Shown here: in pieces, positions 27,857-36,528 of the stretch | Numbering within the stretch: position 1 is the first letter of the stretch | How the letters are laid out: every line of letters begins with the position of its first letter | Assembly: GCF_001189245.1 (NCBI RefSeq) | Contig: NZ_LFIQ01000083.1 | Span: 51,596 to 107,167, forward strand | Direction: 5' to 3' | Length of the DNA: 55,572 bases | Source of the DNA: Bradyrhizobium pachyrhizi | Lineage (GTDB): Bacteria > Pseudomonadota > Alphaproteobacteria > Rhizobiales > Xanthobacteraceae | Position numbers and translations under genes: made by a program | Notes under the pieces: generated by a model | Told to the model about the DNA's origin: nothing | Databases searched by the model: none | What the model saw: only the letters and a program-made list of their open reading frames with translations

Positions 27857-28630
27857 TCAGCGCTCGGCGAACGCCTTCTCGACCACAAACTGCGCGGGCT
27901 CGCCGTGATTGCCCTCGACGAAGCCGCGGCCATTCAGCAGCGTGCGGGTGTCGGCGACCAGCGCCGGCGAGCCGCAGATCATGACGCGGTCATGCGCGGC
28001 ATCGAGCGCCGGCAGGCCGATGTCGGTGAACAGCTTGCCCGAGGTGATGAGGTCGGTGATGCGGCCGCGGTTATGGAACGGATCGCGCGTCACGGTCGGG
28101 TAGTAGATCAGCTGGTCGCGCACCAATTCGCCGATCAGTTCGTCCTGCGGCAGCTTCTCGGTGATCATCTCGCCATAGGCGAGCTCCTTGACGCGGCGGC
28201 AGCCGTGCAGCAGCACGATCTTCTCGAACCGGTCATAAGTCTCGGGATCCTTGATCACGCTGAGGAACGGCGCGAGGCCGGTGCCGGTGCCGACCAGATA
28301 GAGGTTGCGACCGTCCTCGAGGTTGTCGATGACCAGCGTGCCGGTGGCCTTGCGGCTGACGATGATCTCGTCGCCTTCCTTGAGGTGCTGGAGGCGCGAG
28401 GTCAGCGGGCCGTCCGGAACCTTGATCGAGAAGAACTCCAGCGTGTCCTCGTAATTCGCGCTGGCGACGCTGTAGGCCCGCAGCAGCGGCTTCTCGCCGA
28501 CCTTGAGCCCGATCATGGTGAACTCGCCGTTGCGAAAGCGGAACGACGGATTGCGCGTGGTTTTGAAGGAGAACAGCGTGTCGGTCCAGTGGTGAACGCT
28601 GAGGACGCTTTCCTGGTTGAAATTGCTCAT
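27857..28630 (-). CDS. fpr: Ferredoxin-NADP+ reductase
   Basis: The 257-residue flavoenzyme is of the bacterial Fpr type. The FAD motif RAYSVASANYED lies near residue 55, and the NADP site YLVGTGTGLAPFLS near residue 110. The C-terminus is VVEKAFAER. It moves electrons between NADPH and ferredoxin or flavodoxin in the cytoplasm. Its promoter region is shared with the divergent enamidase gene and contains GTATAC palindromes also found before the 6-hydroxynicotinate reductase and nicA genes. This suggests that it recharges the ferredoxin used by the reductase. A housekeeping role cannot be excluded. Confidence 0.88.
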   Translation of the reverse strand: MSNFNQESVLSVHHWTDTLFSFKTTRNPSFRFRNGEFTMIGLKVGEKPLLRAYSVASANYEDTLEFFSIKVPDGPLTSRLQHLKEGDEIIVSRKATGTLVIDNLEDGRNLYLVGTGTGLAPFLSVIKDPETYDRFEKIVLLHGCRRVKELAYGEMITEKLPQDELIGELVRDQLIYYPTVTRDPFHNRGRITDLITSGKLFTDIGLPALDAAHDRVMICGSPALVADTRTLLNGRGFVEGNHGEPAQFVVEKAFAER

Positions 28631-28671
28631 CGTCAGTTTCCTTGACGCGCGGGCCAGATTGGCAGCAAAAT

Positions 28672-28701
28672 CATTTGTACACGATCATTCGTATACAAAT
28701 G
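28672..28701. promoter_or_regulatory. Candidate MarR operator pair between fpr and enamidase
   Basis: CATTCGTATACAAATG (28686-28701) is a 16-base palindrome with one mismatched pair, centred on GTATAC. It directly abuts a second, weaker site CATTTGTACACGATCA at 28672. The sequence matches the operators at 41058-41073 and 41191-41208. It is placed to control both divergent genes. Confidence 0.75.
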
Positions 28702-28776
28702 AATAATCCAGCTTGATCCGGCCGTCAAGCCACGGGCACAATGGCCGGCGAAGGCGTTGAACCAAAAGGAAAAACC

Positions 28777-29973
28777 ATGGCGCACGATGCACCTCAGGCG
28801 ACCGGTCCGAGCAAGCTGGTGATCCGCAATATCGGGCTGTTGCTGTCGGGGGCCCTGGAAAAGCCGATCCTGGGTGCCGATACCATCGTCGCCGAGAACG
28901 GCAAGATCACTGCGATCGGCCGCCTCAAGGATGTCGACACCGAAGGCGCCACCACCATCGTCGACGCCAATGGCACGACGGTCGCGCCCGGCCTGATCGA
29001 CAGCCACGTCCACCCTGTCGCCGGCGACTGGACGCCGCGGCAGAACCAGATCAACTGGATCGACAGCTATCTGCATGGCGGCGTCACCACCATGATCTCC
29101 GCCGGCGAGGTGCACATGCCCGGGCGGCCGCGCGACGTCGTCGGGTTGAAGGCGATGGCGATCTTCGCGCAACGCGCGTTCTGGACGCTGCGACCGGGCG
29201 GCGTGAAGGTGCATGCCGGCGCGCCCGTGATCGAATGCGGGATGGTGGAGGACGACTTCAAGGAAATGGCTGCCGCCGGCGTCAAGCTGCTCGGCGAGGT
29301 CGGGCTCGGCGGCGTCAAGGACGGACCGACCGCGCGCAAGATGGTCGGCTGGGCGCGCAAATACGGCATTCAGAGCACGATCCACACCGGCGGCCCGTCG
29401 ATCCCGGGCTCCGGCCTGATCGACAAGGACGTGGTGCTGGAGGCCGACACCGACGTGGTCGGCCACATCAACGGCGGCCACACCGCCCTGCCCGACGACC
29501 AGATCCGCTGCATCTGCGAGGGCTGCAAGCGCGGGCTCGAGCTGGTGCATAACGGCAATGAGCGCTCGGCGCTGTTCACGCTGCGGACCGCGCGCGAGAT
29601 GGGCGATCTGCATCGCGTCATCCTCGGCACCGACGCGCCGGCCGGCTCCGGCGTGCAGCCGCTCGGCATCTTGCGGATGGTTTCGCTATTATCCTCGCTC
29701 GGCGAACTCCCGGCCGAGCTGGCGTTCTGCCTGGCAACCGGCAATACCGCGCGGATGCGCGAGCTCGATTGCGGCCTGATCGAGATCGGCCGCTCGGCCG
29801 ATTTCGTGCTGATGGACAAGGCGCAGCATTCGCCGGGCAAGAACATCCTGGAGAGCGTTCAGCTCGGCGATCTTCCGGGCATCGGAATGACCATCATCGA
29901 CGGCATCGTCCGCACCCAGCGCAGCCGCAACACGCCGCCCGCCGGCAAGGTGCCGGAGGTGGTGGCGAAGTGA
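28777..29973 (+). CDS. Enamidase homologue (6-oxo-1,4,5,6-tetrahydronicotinate amidohydrolase)
   Basis: The 398-residue amidohydrolase aligns by eye with enamidase of Eubacterium barkeri along its length: VIRNIGLLLSGALEKPILGA, LHGGVTTMISAGEVHMPGRP, GVKVHAG, LLGEVGLGGVKD, HTGGPSIPGS, HINGGHTALP, RVILGTDAPAGSGVQPLGIL, SRNTPPAGK. The HVH metal motif (DSHVHP) is present. Enamidase hydrolyses 1,4,5,6-tetrahydro-6-oxonicotinate to 2-formylglutarate and ammonia. The ATG at 28777 follows AAAGGAAAAACC; an upstream in-frame start adds only 12 residues. A candidate MarR operator lies about 75-105 bp upstream. Function is from remembered similarity plus the neighbouring nicotinate genes. Confidence 0.88.
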   Translation: MAHDAPQATGPSKLVIRNIGLLLSGALEKPILGADTIVAENGKITAIGRLKDVDTEGATTIVDANGTTVAPGLIDSHVHPVAGDWTPRQNQINWIDSYLHGGVTTMISAGEVHMPGRPRDVVGLKAMAIFAQRAFWTLRPGGVKVHAGAPVIECGMVEDDFKEMAAAGVKLLGEVGLGGVKDGPTARKMVGWARKYGIQSTIHTGGPSIPGSGLIDKDVVLEADTDVVGHINGGHTALPDDQIRCICEGCKRGLELVHNGNERSALFTLRTAREMGDLHRVILGTDAPAGSGVQPLGILRMVSLLSSLGELPAELAFCLATGNTARMRELDCGLIEIGRSADFVLMDKAQHSPGKNILESVQLGDLPGIGMTIIDGIVRTQRSRNTPPAGKVPEVVAK

Positions 29974-30029
29974 GGTGCGCCAAGCCGTTGCGCGCGGGTG
30001 ACGGGATGAACAGCGGTGCAACATATCCG

Positions 30030-30059
30030 GTGTCGTCCCGGCGAAAGCCGGGACGACAC
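30030..30059. terminator. Perfect hairpin with GAAA loop after the enamidase gene
   Basis: GTGTCGTCCCGGC and GCCGGGACGACAC form a perfect 13-bp stem around GAAA. It lacks a T tract but lies 57 bp after the enamidase stop. Its core matches the inverted element at 18669-18792, so it is a dispersed palindrome that may serve as terminator. A second GC-rich hairpin (CGGCGCCGCGCGGC / GCCGCGCCGGCGCCG) stands at 30169-30200. The rest of the 29974-30365 gap holds presumably the promoter of the next gene; no gene is supported. Confidence 0.6.
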
Positions 30060-30365
30060 TGAGTGTTTGGTGCCGCTCGTGGGTCATACGTTCACTTGCT
30101 CTCAGGGCGATAAGATAACTGGATCGGTGCTTGCTCAACCCCTTGAGCGGGCTGCCAGATCGCGCGCCCGGCGCCGCGCGGCTTTGCCGCGCCGGCGCCG
30201 TCACCGAACCTTGTTTTCAGCTGTCACCGTTGAGGTGTAGTCTGCCCGCAAGCGAACCTTAGCCGGCAGCACTCGCAAGAGGCATTTTTCGATCCGGATT
30301 TAAGTTCTTGCTGCTGTATGCCGCCGTGCCGTGTCGATCCACATCACACAATCTGGAGGCAGCCG

Positions 30366-31766
30366 ATGACGATGAGGCCAGATCCTACGTTCCACGCGTC
30401 GCCGAAGCTCGCGATGGAAGCGCCGGCCGAGAGCTTTGCCTACACCGTGCTGCTCAGTCCGGATTTTTCAAAGCCGGACGCGCTCGCGGTGATCGACGTC
30501 AAGGCCGGCTCTCCGACCTACAGCAAGATCGTCCACACTGTGACGATGCCCAACAAGGGCGACGAGTTCCACCATTTCGGCTGGAACGCCTGCTCGTCGG
30601 CGCTGTCCCCGCTGGCCGGACACGCCTTCCTCGAGCGTCGCTATCTCATCATTCCCGGCATGCGATCCTCCCGGATCTATATCGTCGACACCAAGCCGGA
30701 CCCGACGCAAGCGAAGATCCACAAGATCATCGAGCCCGAGGAAATCTTCAAGAAGACCGGCTACTCGCGACCGCATACCATCCACTGCGGGCCGGAAGGC
30801 ATCTATGTCAGCACGCTCGGCGGGAGCGGCAAGGACGGTACCGACGGGCCGCCCGGCATCTTCATCATGGACTGCGAGACATTCGAGGTGCTCGGCCGGT
30901 GGGAGATCGATCGTGGCCCGCAGACCAAGCATTATGATTTCTGGTGGAACCTGCCGCGCGACTACATGGTGAGCAGCGAGTGGGCCCTGCCGCCGCAGTT
31001 CGAGAACGGCATCGTGCCGGAAGACCTGCTGTCGAACAAATACGGCCACCGGCTGCATTTCTGGGACCTGCGCGCCCGACGCAACGTCCAGACCATCGAC
31101 CTCGGCGCCAATCATCAGATGGCGCTGGAGGTGCGTCCGGCGCACGATCCGGTTCGCGAACACGGCTTCGTTGGCGTCGTGGTCGATACCACGAACCTCG
31201 AGGGTTCGATCTGGACCTGGTGGCGCGAGGGCGGCAAGTTTCACATCGAGAAGACGGTGACGATCCCGCCCGAGCCTGCATCGAAAGACCAACTGCCGCC
31301 GCTGTTGCAGGGTTTCGGCGCCGTACCTCCGCTGGTGACCGATATCGACTTGTCGATGGATGACAAGTTTCTCTACGTCGCCTGCTGGGGCACCGGCGAG
31401 ATGCGCCAATACGATGTCAGCGATCCGCGCAAGCCGAAGCTCGCCGGATCGGTCCGCATCGGCGGCATCGTTCGTCGCGCGCCTCACCCGAACGGACAGG
31501 CCTTTGCCGGCGGGCCGCAGATGGTCGAGATCAGCCGTGACGGCAAGCGGGTGTACTGGACCAATTCGCTCTATTCGACCTGGGACGACCAGTTCTATCC
31601 GCAAGGCATTCCCGGCGCCGAGGTGATGGCGAATGCAAGCCCGGGCGGTGGGCTCGAACTGGCGAAGGACTACTGGGTCAGCTTCCCCGACGGCTACCGG
31701 GCGCACCAGATCCGGCTCGATGGCGGCGACTGCTCCACCGACTCGTTCTGCTATCCGTCGGTCTAG
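30366..31766 (+). CDS. mtoX: Selenium-binding protein 56 family, methanethiol oxidase-like
   Basis: The 466-residue protein is a full-length SBP56/SELENBP1 homologue, a beta-propeller. Motifs shared with the human protein are DEFHHFGWNACSS, SSRIYIVDTKPDP, HTIHCGPEGIYVSTLGG, KHYDFWWNLPRDYMVSSEWA and RVYWTNSLYSTWDDQFYP. Family members oxidise methanethiol to formaldehyde, hydrogen sulfide and hydrogen peroxide. The human CSSC motif reads CSSA here. No signal peptide is visible, unlike what I recall for the Hyphomicrobium periplasmic enzyme, so cellular location is uncertain. GGAGG precedes ATG 30366. Sox genes lie 3-6 kb upstream, a possible sink for sulfide. Confidence 0.85.
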   Translation: MTMRPDPTFHASPKLAMEAPAESFAYTVLLSPDFSKPDALAVIDVKAGSPTYSKIVHTVTMPNKGDEFHHFGWNACSSALSPLAGHAFLERRYLIIPGMRSSRIYIVDTKPDPTQAKIHKIIEPEEIFKKTGYSRPHTIHCGPEGIYVSTLGGSGKDGTDGPPGIFIMDCETFEVLGRWEIDRGPQTKHYDFWWNLPRDYMVSSEWALPPQFENGIVPEDLLSNKYGHRLHFWDLRARRNVQTIDLGANHQMALEVRPAHDPVREHGFVGVVVDTTNLEGSIWTWWREGGKFHIEKTVTIPPEPASKDQLPPLLQGFGAVPPLVTDIDLSMDDKFLYVACWGTGEMRQYDVSDPRKPKLAGSVRIGGIVRRAPHPNGQAFAGGPQMVEISRDGKRVYWTNSLYSTWDDQFYPQGIPGAEVMANASPGGGLELAKDYWVSFPDGYRAHQIRLDGGDCSTDSFCYPSV

Positions 31767-31859
31767 AGCGTTTTCAAGCGAAGTAGGTACCGGTTCGCGT
31801 GAAGAATACGCGTCAAAACAAGAATCCAGAGCCCGTTCCGATTCGATCGGAACGGAAAA
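31765..31859 (+). repeat. Dispersed repeat, AGAGCGTTTTC...CGTCAAAACAAGAATC family, copy 1
   Basis: The element runs from AGAGCGTTTTCAAGCGAAGT through ACCGGTTCGCGTGAAGAA and GCGTCAAAACAAGAATCCAG to an inverted pair, CCGTTCCGATTCGATCGGAACGG. The reverse-oriented copy is at 39452-39544. It overlaps the stop of the upstream gene and ends 10 bp before the next start, so it supplies that gene's leader. Confidence 0.8.
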
Positions 31860-31868
31860 GGCCCTGAC

Positions 31869-32537
31869 GTGGGCCCGGCCGACTGGACTCCGGCCTGGCT
31901 GTGGCTGGCGGTCATCGCGAGCGGCCTCTACCACGGGATCAACCCGGGCATGGGCTGGCCGCTCGCCGTTTCTGCGGGATTGATGCAGAGGAGTTCGCGC
32001 GCACTGGTGACCGCGCTTGGCCCGCTCGCGATCGGTCATTTGCTGGCGATGCTGCTGGTGATCCTTCCGTTCGCGCTGCTGATCACCCTCGTCGAATGGC
32101 AGCGCACGATCCGGATCGGCGCCAGCCTGCTCGTCATCCTGTTTGGCATCTATCGGCTGATCGACCGGCGCCATCCGCGGGCCCTGGCCCGAATACCGCC
32201 GACGCAACTTGTCCTGTGGTCATTCGCGGTGGCGATCGCCCATGGCGCGGCGCTGATGCTGGTGCCGATCTATCTGGGGCTGTGCCGCGAGGCTGAAGCC
32301 GACCAAGGCCATGCGGCTGCCAACAGCCTGATCGATACCAGCCTCACCATGGCCGTGCTGGTCTCGATCGTCCATGCCGGCGCGATGATCGCCGCCGGCG
32401 GATGCCTGGCATGGCTGGTCTACCGCTACCTCGGCCTGAAATTCGTATCCCGGAGCTGGTTCAACCTCGACACGGTTTGGGCGCTCAGCCTGGTGCTGGT
32501 GGGCGCCGTCGCGCTGGCGCTTGGCCTGGAATCGTAG
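31869..32537 (+). CDS. Hypothetical polytopic membrane protein
   Basis: The 222-residue protein has about six hydrophobic helices. An N-terminal GLYHGINPGMGWPLAV motif, a charged loop RLIDRRHPR and a later AHGAALMLVPIYLGL are visible. The histidine-Asn-Pro pattern in the first helices recalls the NicO/UreH-like metal transporter style but is not a clear match, so I assign no function. It starts with GTG at 31869, with AAAAGG in the 3' end of the preceding repeat. It follows the SBP56 gene and could be co-transcribed. A palindromic repeat follows it. Confidence 0.7.
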   Translation: MGPADWTPAWLWLAVIASGLYHGINPGMGWPLAVSAGLMQRSSRALVTALGPLAIGHLLAMLLVILPFALLITLVEWQRTIRIGASLLVILFGIYRLIDRRHPRALARIPPTQLVLWSFAVAIAHGAALMLVPIYLGLCREAEADQGHAAANSLIDTSLTMAVLVSIVHAGAMIAAGGCLAWLVYRYLGLKFVSRSWFNLDTVWALSLVLVGAVALALGLES

Positions 32538-32620
32538 GGTGGGTAGAGCGAAGCGAAACCCACCATCTCGATCCGCGGAACGAAAGCCGATGCGTTTCGC
32601 TGCGCTCTACCCCATCCGAC
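32534..32620. repeat. Palindromic repeat GGTGGGTAGAGCGAAGCGAAACC
   Basis: The left arm GTGGGTAGAGCGAAGCGAAA (32540s) is matched in reverse by TTTCGCTGCGCTCTACCCCA (32595-32614). It separates the convergent membrane-protein and MarR genes, so it is well placed as a bidirectional terminator. Confidence 0.65.
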
Positions 32621-32650
32621 AATCTGCCTGCGTAACGCTGATAGATTGCT

Positions 32651-33106
32651 TCACCGCAACTTGCCGAGCAGCGCGATCAGCGTCTCGCGCTCCTTGGCGT
32701 CGAGCGGCGCCAGCGTCTCCCTGGAGATCACCAGCGCATTGGGCGCGGCCTTGTCGGCCATCTGCTGGCCGGCGCGTGTCAGGCTCACCAGCAGGCGGCG
32801 GCCGTCGTCGGGATCGGGCGAGGTCTCGGTCAGGCCGCGCGCGGTCAGGCGATCGATCACGCCCTTGATGGTCGCAACGTCCATCGACGTCAGCCGTCCG
32901 AGCTGGTTCTGGGAGCAGGCGCCGACCTCCGACAGCTTCGACAGCGCCGCCCACTGCGTCGGCGTCAGATTGATGCCGATCTCTCGGGCGAAGATCACGG
33001 CGTGGCGCTGCGACACCTGGCGCAGGATGAAGCCGATCTGCTCGTCCAGCACGTATCCCGGCTTGGTCGCCTTCCCGTTTCGCTTCGGTGCCGCACTCCT
33101 CGCCAT
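32651..33106 (-). CDS. MarR-family regulator, likely repressor of the nicotinate genes
   Basis: The 151-residue protein is a winged-helix MarR protein: helices from GYVLDEQIGFILRQVSQRH, recognition region GRLTSMDVATIKGVIDRL, wing TSPDPDDGRRLLVSLT. It is the last gene of the reductase-transporter operon, 14 bp after the LivF-like gene, so it is likely autoregulated. MarR proteins that control nicotinate degradation and respond to 6-hydroxynicotinate are known in Pseudomonas (NicR) and Bordetella (BpsR). GTATAC-centred palindromes upstream of the nicotinate genes are its probable targets. Confidence 0.85.
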   Translation of the reverse strand: MARSAAPKRNGKATKPGYVLDEQIGFILRQVSQRHAVIFAREIGINLTPTQWAALSKLSEVGACSQNQLGRLTSMDVATIKGVIDRLTARGLTETSPDPDDGRRLLVSLTRAGQQMADKAAPNALVISRETLAPLDAKERETLIALLGKLR

Positions 33107-33120
33107 TGTCCACCCCGCCC

Positions 33121-33825
33121 TTACAGCGACAGATGCGCGTCACGGATATCCGGACGCGCATCGAGCTCCGCCATGGTGCCGCCGAAGCAGATCCGGCCGC
33201 GCTCGATGATATAGGCGCGATCCGAAATCAGCCGGGCGAAATGCAGATTCTGCTCGGAGACGACGATGCTCACGCCCTCTTTCTTCATCGCCAGGATCGC
33301 ATCGACCATCTGCTCGACGATCTTCGGCGACAGACCTTCGGAGGGCTCATCGAGCAGCACCAGCGACGGATTGCCCATCAGCGTGCGCGCGATCGTCAGC
33401 ATCTGCTGCTCGCCGCCGCTCATGCGCCCGCCGGGCCGGCCGCGCATCTCGCCGAGATTGGGAAACAGCTTGAACAGCTTTTCGCGATCCCATTGCGGCG
33501 CGGCTGCCCGCTTCGGCTGCCGGCCGACCTCGAGATTCTCCTCGACCGTCAAATCCGTGAAGATGCGCCGCTCCTCCGGGACGTAGCCGAGCCCGCCGCG
33601 CACGATCGCATGCGTCGGCAGATCAGAGACGTCCCGGCCCTCGAACATCACGCGGCCGGAGCGGTTCTGGACCAGGCCGACGATGGAGCGGAACGTGGTC
33701 GATTTGCCCGCGCCGTTGCGCCCGAGCAAGGCGACCACTTCGCCCTCGCCGACCTCGAGCGCGATGTCGAACAGAATATGCGCCGGGCCGTAGAAGCTGT
33801 TGAGGTCCTTTACCGTCAGCTTCAT
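33121..33825 (-). CDS. LivF-like ABC ATPase of the nicotinate-locus importer
   Basis: The 234-residue ATPase has Walker A GRNGAGKST, signature MSGGEQQMLTIARTL, Walker B LVLLDEPSEGLSP and VVSEQNLHFARLI. Its start overlaps the LivG-like stop by four bases. With the LivG-like ATPase, fused permease and binding protein it completes an importer encoded in the same operon as 6-hydroxynicotinate reductase, so nicotinate or a hydroxylated pyridine is the likely cargo. Confidence 0.88.
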   Translation of the reverse strand: MKLTVKDLNSFYGPAHILFDIALEVGEGEVVALLGRNGAGKSTTFRSIVGLVQNRSGRVMFEGRDVSDLPTHAIVRGGLGYVPEERRIFTDLTVEENLEVGRQPKRAAAPQWDREKLFKLFPNLGEMRGRPGGRMSGGEQQMLTIARTLMGNPSLVLLDEPSEGLSPKIVEQMVDAILAMKKEGVSIVVSEQNLHFARLISDRAYIIERGRICFGGTMAELDARPDIRDAHLSL

Positions 33826-34613
33826 GCCGATGCTCCCTCGCGGTGCCGGGCGTCATAGACGAGACCCTCGCCGAGATAGATCGCGCGCACCTGGGCATTG
33901 CCGCGGACTTCTTCGGGCGAGCCTTCGGCGATCAGGCTGCCGCGGTTGAGTACCAGGATGCGGTCGGCATGCTCGAACACCACGTCCATGTCGTGCTCGG
34001 TGAACAGCACGCCGATCGATTGCTCGCGCGCGATCCGCGCCGTCAGCCGCATCAGCTCGACGCGCTCGCGCGGCGCCATGCCGGCGGTCGGTTCGTCCAT
34101 CAAGAGCAGCTTCGGCTGGTTGGCGAGAGCGATCGCAAGCTCGAGCCGCTTGACGTCGCCATAGGCGAGCTCGCCGCAGGGCCGCTCCGCATAGGCGCCC
34201 ATGCCGACCAGATCGAGCAGCCGCCCGGCCTCGTCTCGAGCGTGGCGGGCGGTCGAGGCCCACAGATTGAACAACTGCCCGCCATGCGAGACCAGCGCGA
34301 CCTGCACGTTCTCGCGTACCGTCATGGTTGGGAACGTCGCCGCGATCTGAAAGGTGCGGCCGACGCCCATGCGCCAGATCACGCGCGGCTTCTTGCCGGT
34401 GGTCTCCGCGCCCAGCACGCGGATGCGGCCGCTGTCGGGAATGTTCTGGCCGTTGAGCATGTCGAAGCAGGTGCTTTTTCCCGCGCCGTTCGGCCCGATC
34501 AGCGCCAAAATCTCGCCCGCGCGCAGTTCGAAGGAGACGCCGCGCACGGCATGCACGCCGCCATAGGATTTGGTCAGCCCCTCGACCGACAGCAATGTGG
34601 GAACCATGCTCAT
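33822..34613 (-). CDS. LivG-like ABC ATPase of the nicotinate-locus importer
   Basis: The 263-residue ATPase has Walker A GPNGAGKST, the LivG-type signature LAYGDVKRLELAIAL, Walker B LLLMDEPTAGMAP and LFTEHDMDVVFEH. The start at 34613 overlaps the permease stop (ATGA); ATG 34607 is two codons later. A much longer frame upstream runs antisense-like through the permease and is not real. Confidence 0.88.
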   Translation of the reverse strand: MSMVPTLLSVEGLTKSYGGVHAVRGVSFELRAGEILALIGPNGAGKSTCFDMLNGQNIPDSGRIRVLGAETTGKKPRVIWRMGVGRTFQIAATFPTMTVRENVQVALVSHGGQLFNLWASTARHARDEAGRLLDLVGMGAYAERPCGELAYGDVKRLELAIALANQPKLLLMDEPTAGMAPRERVELMRLTARIAREQSIGVLFTEHDMDVVFEHADRILVLNRGSLIAEGSPEEVRGNAQVRAIYLGEGLVYDARHREGASA

Positions 34614-36499
34614 TCGGCGCTCTCGATGCGGGAGGTCAGCAAGGGCGATACCGACGACGAGGATTTGCGCCGGCGATGCATCAAGGCTTCGAGCGTGCCG
34701 ACGATGCCCTTGGGGAACGCGACCACGATCAGCACCACGAACGCGCCGAGCACGAGTTTTGACCAATCGGTCTGGCTGACCAGCCAGATGTTGAGCGCCT
34801 TGTAGACGATGGCGCCGACCACCGCGCCCGACACCGTCTCGACACCGCCGAGCAGCACCATGACCAGCGCATCGACCGACAGCGAGATGCCCATATTGTC
34901 GGGGAACACGCTGCCCTTGAGATAGGCGAACAGCGCACCGGCAAGGCCGGCGACCGTGCCCGCGATCACGAAGGCGGTCCACTGGATCCGCTTGCCGTCG
35001 ATACCGATGGCTTCGCTGCGCAGCGGCGAATCGCGCGTCGCGCGCAGCGCGAAGCCGAACGGCGAGAACACGATGATGCGGAGAATCACCACCGCAAGCG
35101 CGGCGATGCCGAGCGACAGCCAATAGAAATGCGACGGGCTCGCAGCCCATTTTTCCGGCCAGACCCCGAGGATGCCGTTGTCGCCGCCGGTGACCGACAC
35201 CCACTGGAACGCGATCGACCAGACGATCTGGGCAAAGGCCAGGGTCAGCATCGCGAAATAGACCCCGGAGAGCTGCACCGCGAAGAAGCCGAACACGGCC
35301 GCGCCCATTAGCCCGAGCAGCGGGCCGAGCAGCAGGCAGGCGATCATCGGCAAACCGGCCATCTTGGCGAGCAGCGCCACGCCATAGGCGCCGAGGCCGA
35401 AATAGGCCGCGTGGCCGAACGAGGCGAGCCCGCCGACCGACATCAGGAAGTGCAGACTGACCGCAAAGATCACGAAGATCGCGATCTCCGAGCCGACCGT
35501 GAGCAAATAATTGCCGGCGACGAAGGGCAGCGCAGCGGCGAGGACGAGCACGGCAATCGCGGCGAACCGTTCGTTCATCGTCAGCGGCCGCCACGGATTG
35601 ACGGTCAGCCCCGGCGTGCGCCGTGCCGGCGCCTCGGGCTTGCCGAACAGTCCCCACGGCCGGACGATGAGCACCACCGCCATCACCAGGAACACCAGGA
35701 TGATGGAGATCTTCGGAAAGATCAGGATGCCGAAGGCGTTGAGCTCCGACACCAGCACCGCCGCGACGAAGGCGCCGATGATGCTGCCGAGGCCGCCGAT
35801 CACCACCACGACGAAGACCTCGACGATGACGCGCAGATCCATCGCGTGGTTGACCGCGTCGCGCGGAATCTGCAGCGCGCCGCCGAGTGCGGCGAGGAAG
35901 ACGCCGAGCGCGAACACGCTGGTGAACAGCCATTTCTGATTGACGCCGAGCGCCGCGACCATGTCGCGGTCCTGCGTCGCCGCACGCACCAGCACGCCCC
36001 AGCGGGTGCGCTGGAACAACAGCCAGAGGACGCCGAGCACGACCGGCCCGAGCACGATCAGGAACAGATCGTAGCTCGGAATATTCTGGCCGAAGAAATC
36101 GATCGCGCCCTTGAAGCCGGGCGCGCGGCGGCCGACCAGATCGTCCGGGCCCCAGATCAGAACCGCGAGATCCTCGACCATCAGCGTCAGGCCGAAGGTG
36201 GCGAGCAACTGGAACAGCTCCGGCGAATGATAGATCCGGCGCAGCAGCACCATCTCGACCAGCACGCCGATCACAGCAACCGCCAGCGCGGCAACGACGA
36301 TGCCGCCCCAGAAGCCGAGCGCACCGGAGAAGCGCTCGGTCAGCGTGAAGGCGACATAGGCGCCGAGCATGTAGAACGCGCCATGCGCGAAATTCACGAT
36401 CCGCGTCACGCCGAAGATGATCGACAGACCCGAAGCGACCAGGAACAGCGACGCCGCGCTGGCAAGACCGGTCAGGAACTGGACGACGTAGAAAGCCAT
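34610..36499 (-). CDS. Fused LivH-LivM permease of the nicotinate-locus importer
   Basis: The 629-residue membrane protein joins both branched-chain-type permeases. The LivH half starts MAFYVVQFLTGLASAASLF with SGLSIIFGVTRIVNFAHGAF. The LivM half begins near residue 310, with LHFLMSVGGLASFGHAAYFG and the coupling loop FALRATRDSPLRSEAIGIDG. Such fusions are known for this importer family. I chose ATG 36499, which begins at the first membrane helix; upstream sequence is palindromic repeat. Confidence 0.88.
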   Translation of the reverse strand: MAFYVVQFLTGLASAASLFLVASGLSIIFGVTRIVNFAHGAFYMLGAYVAFTLTERFSGALGFWGGIVVAALAVAVIGVLVEMVLLRRIYHSPELFQLLATFGLTLMVEDLAVLIWGPDDLVGRRAPGFKGAIDFFGQNIPSYDLFLIVLGPVVLGVLWLLFQRTRWGVLVRAATQDRDMVAALGVNQKWLFTSVFALGVFLAALGGALQIPRDAVNHAMDLRVIVEVFVVVVIGGLGSIIGAFVAAVLVSELNAFGILIFPKISIILVFLVMAVVLIVRPWGLFGKPEAPARRTPGLTVNPWRPLTMNERFAAIAVLVLAAALPFVAGNYLLTVGSEIAIFVIFAVSLHFLMSVGGLASFGHAAYFGLGAYGVALLAKMAGLPMIACLLLGPLLGLMGAAVFGFFAVQLSGVYFAMLTLAFAQIVWSIAFQWVSVTGGDNGILGVWPEKWAASPSHFYWLSLGIAALAVVILRIIVFSPFGFALRATRDSPLRSEAIGIDGKRIQWTAFVIAGTVAGLAGALFAYLKGSVFPDNMGISLSVDALVMVLLGGVETVSGAVVGAIVYKALNIWLVSQTDWSKLVLGAFVVLIVVAFPKGIVGTLEALMHRRRKSSSSVSPLLTSRIESAE

Positions 36500-36528
36500 G
36501 GGCGGTCCGCGTTGGAGTTTCTGTTCAC

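Noticed and set aside
30318..30366. An upstream start for the SBP56 gene giving 16 more residues
   Set aside because: GGAGG lies directly before ATG 30366 and the family begins there; the extension has no ribosome binding site or signal peptide.
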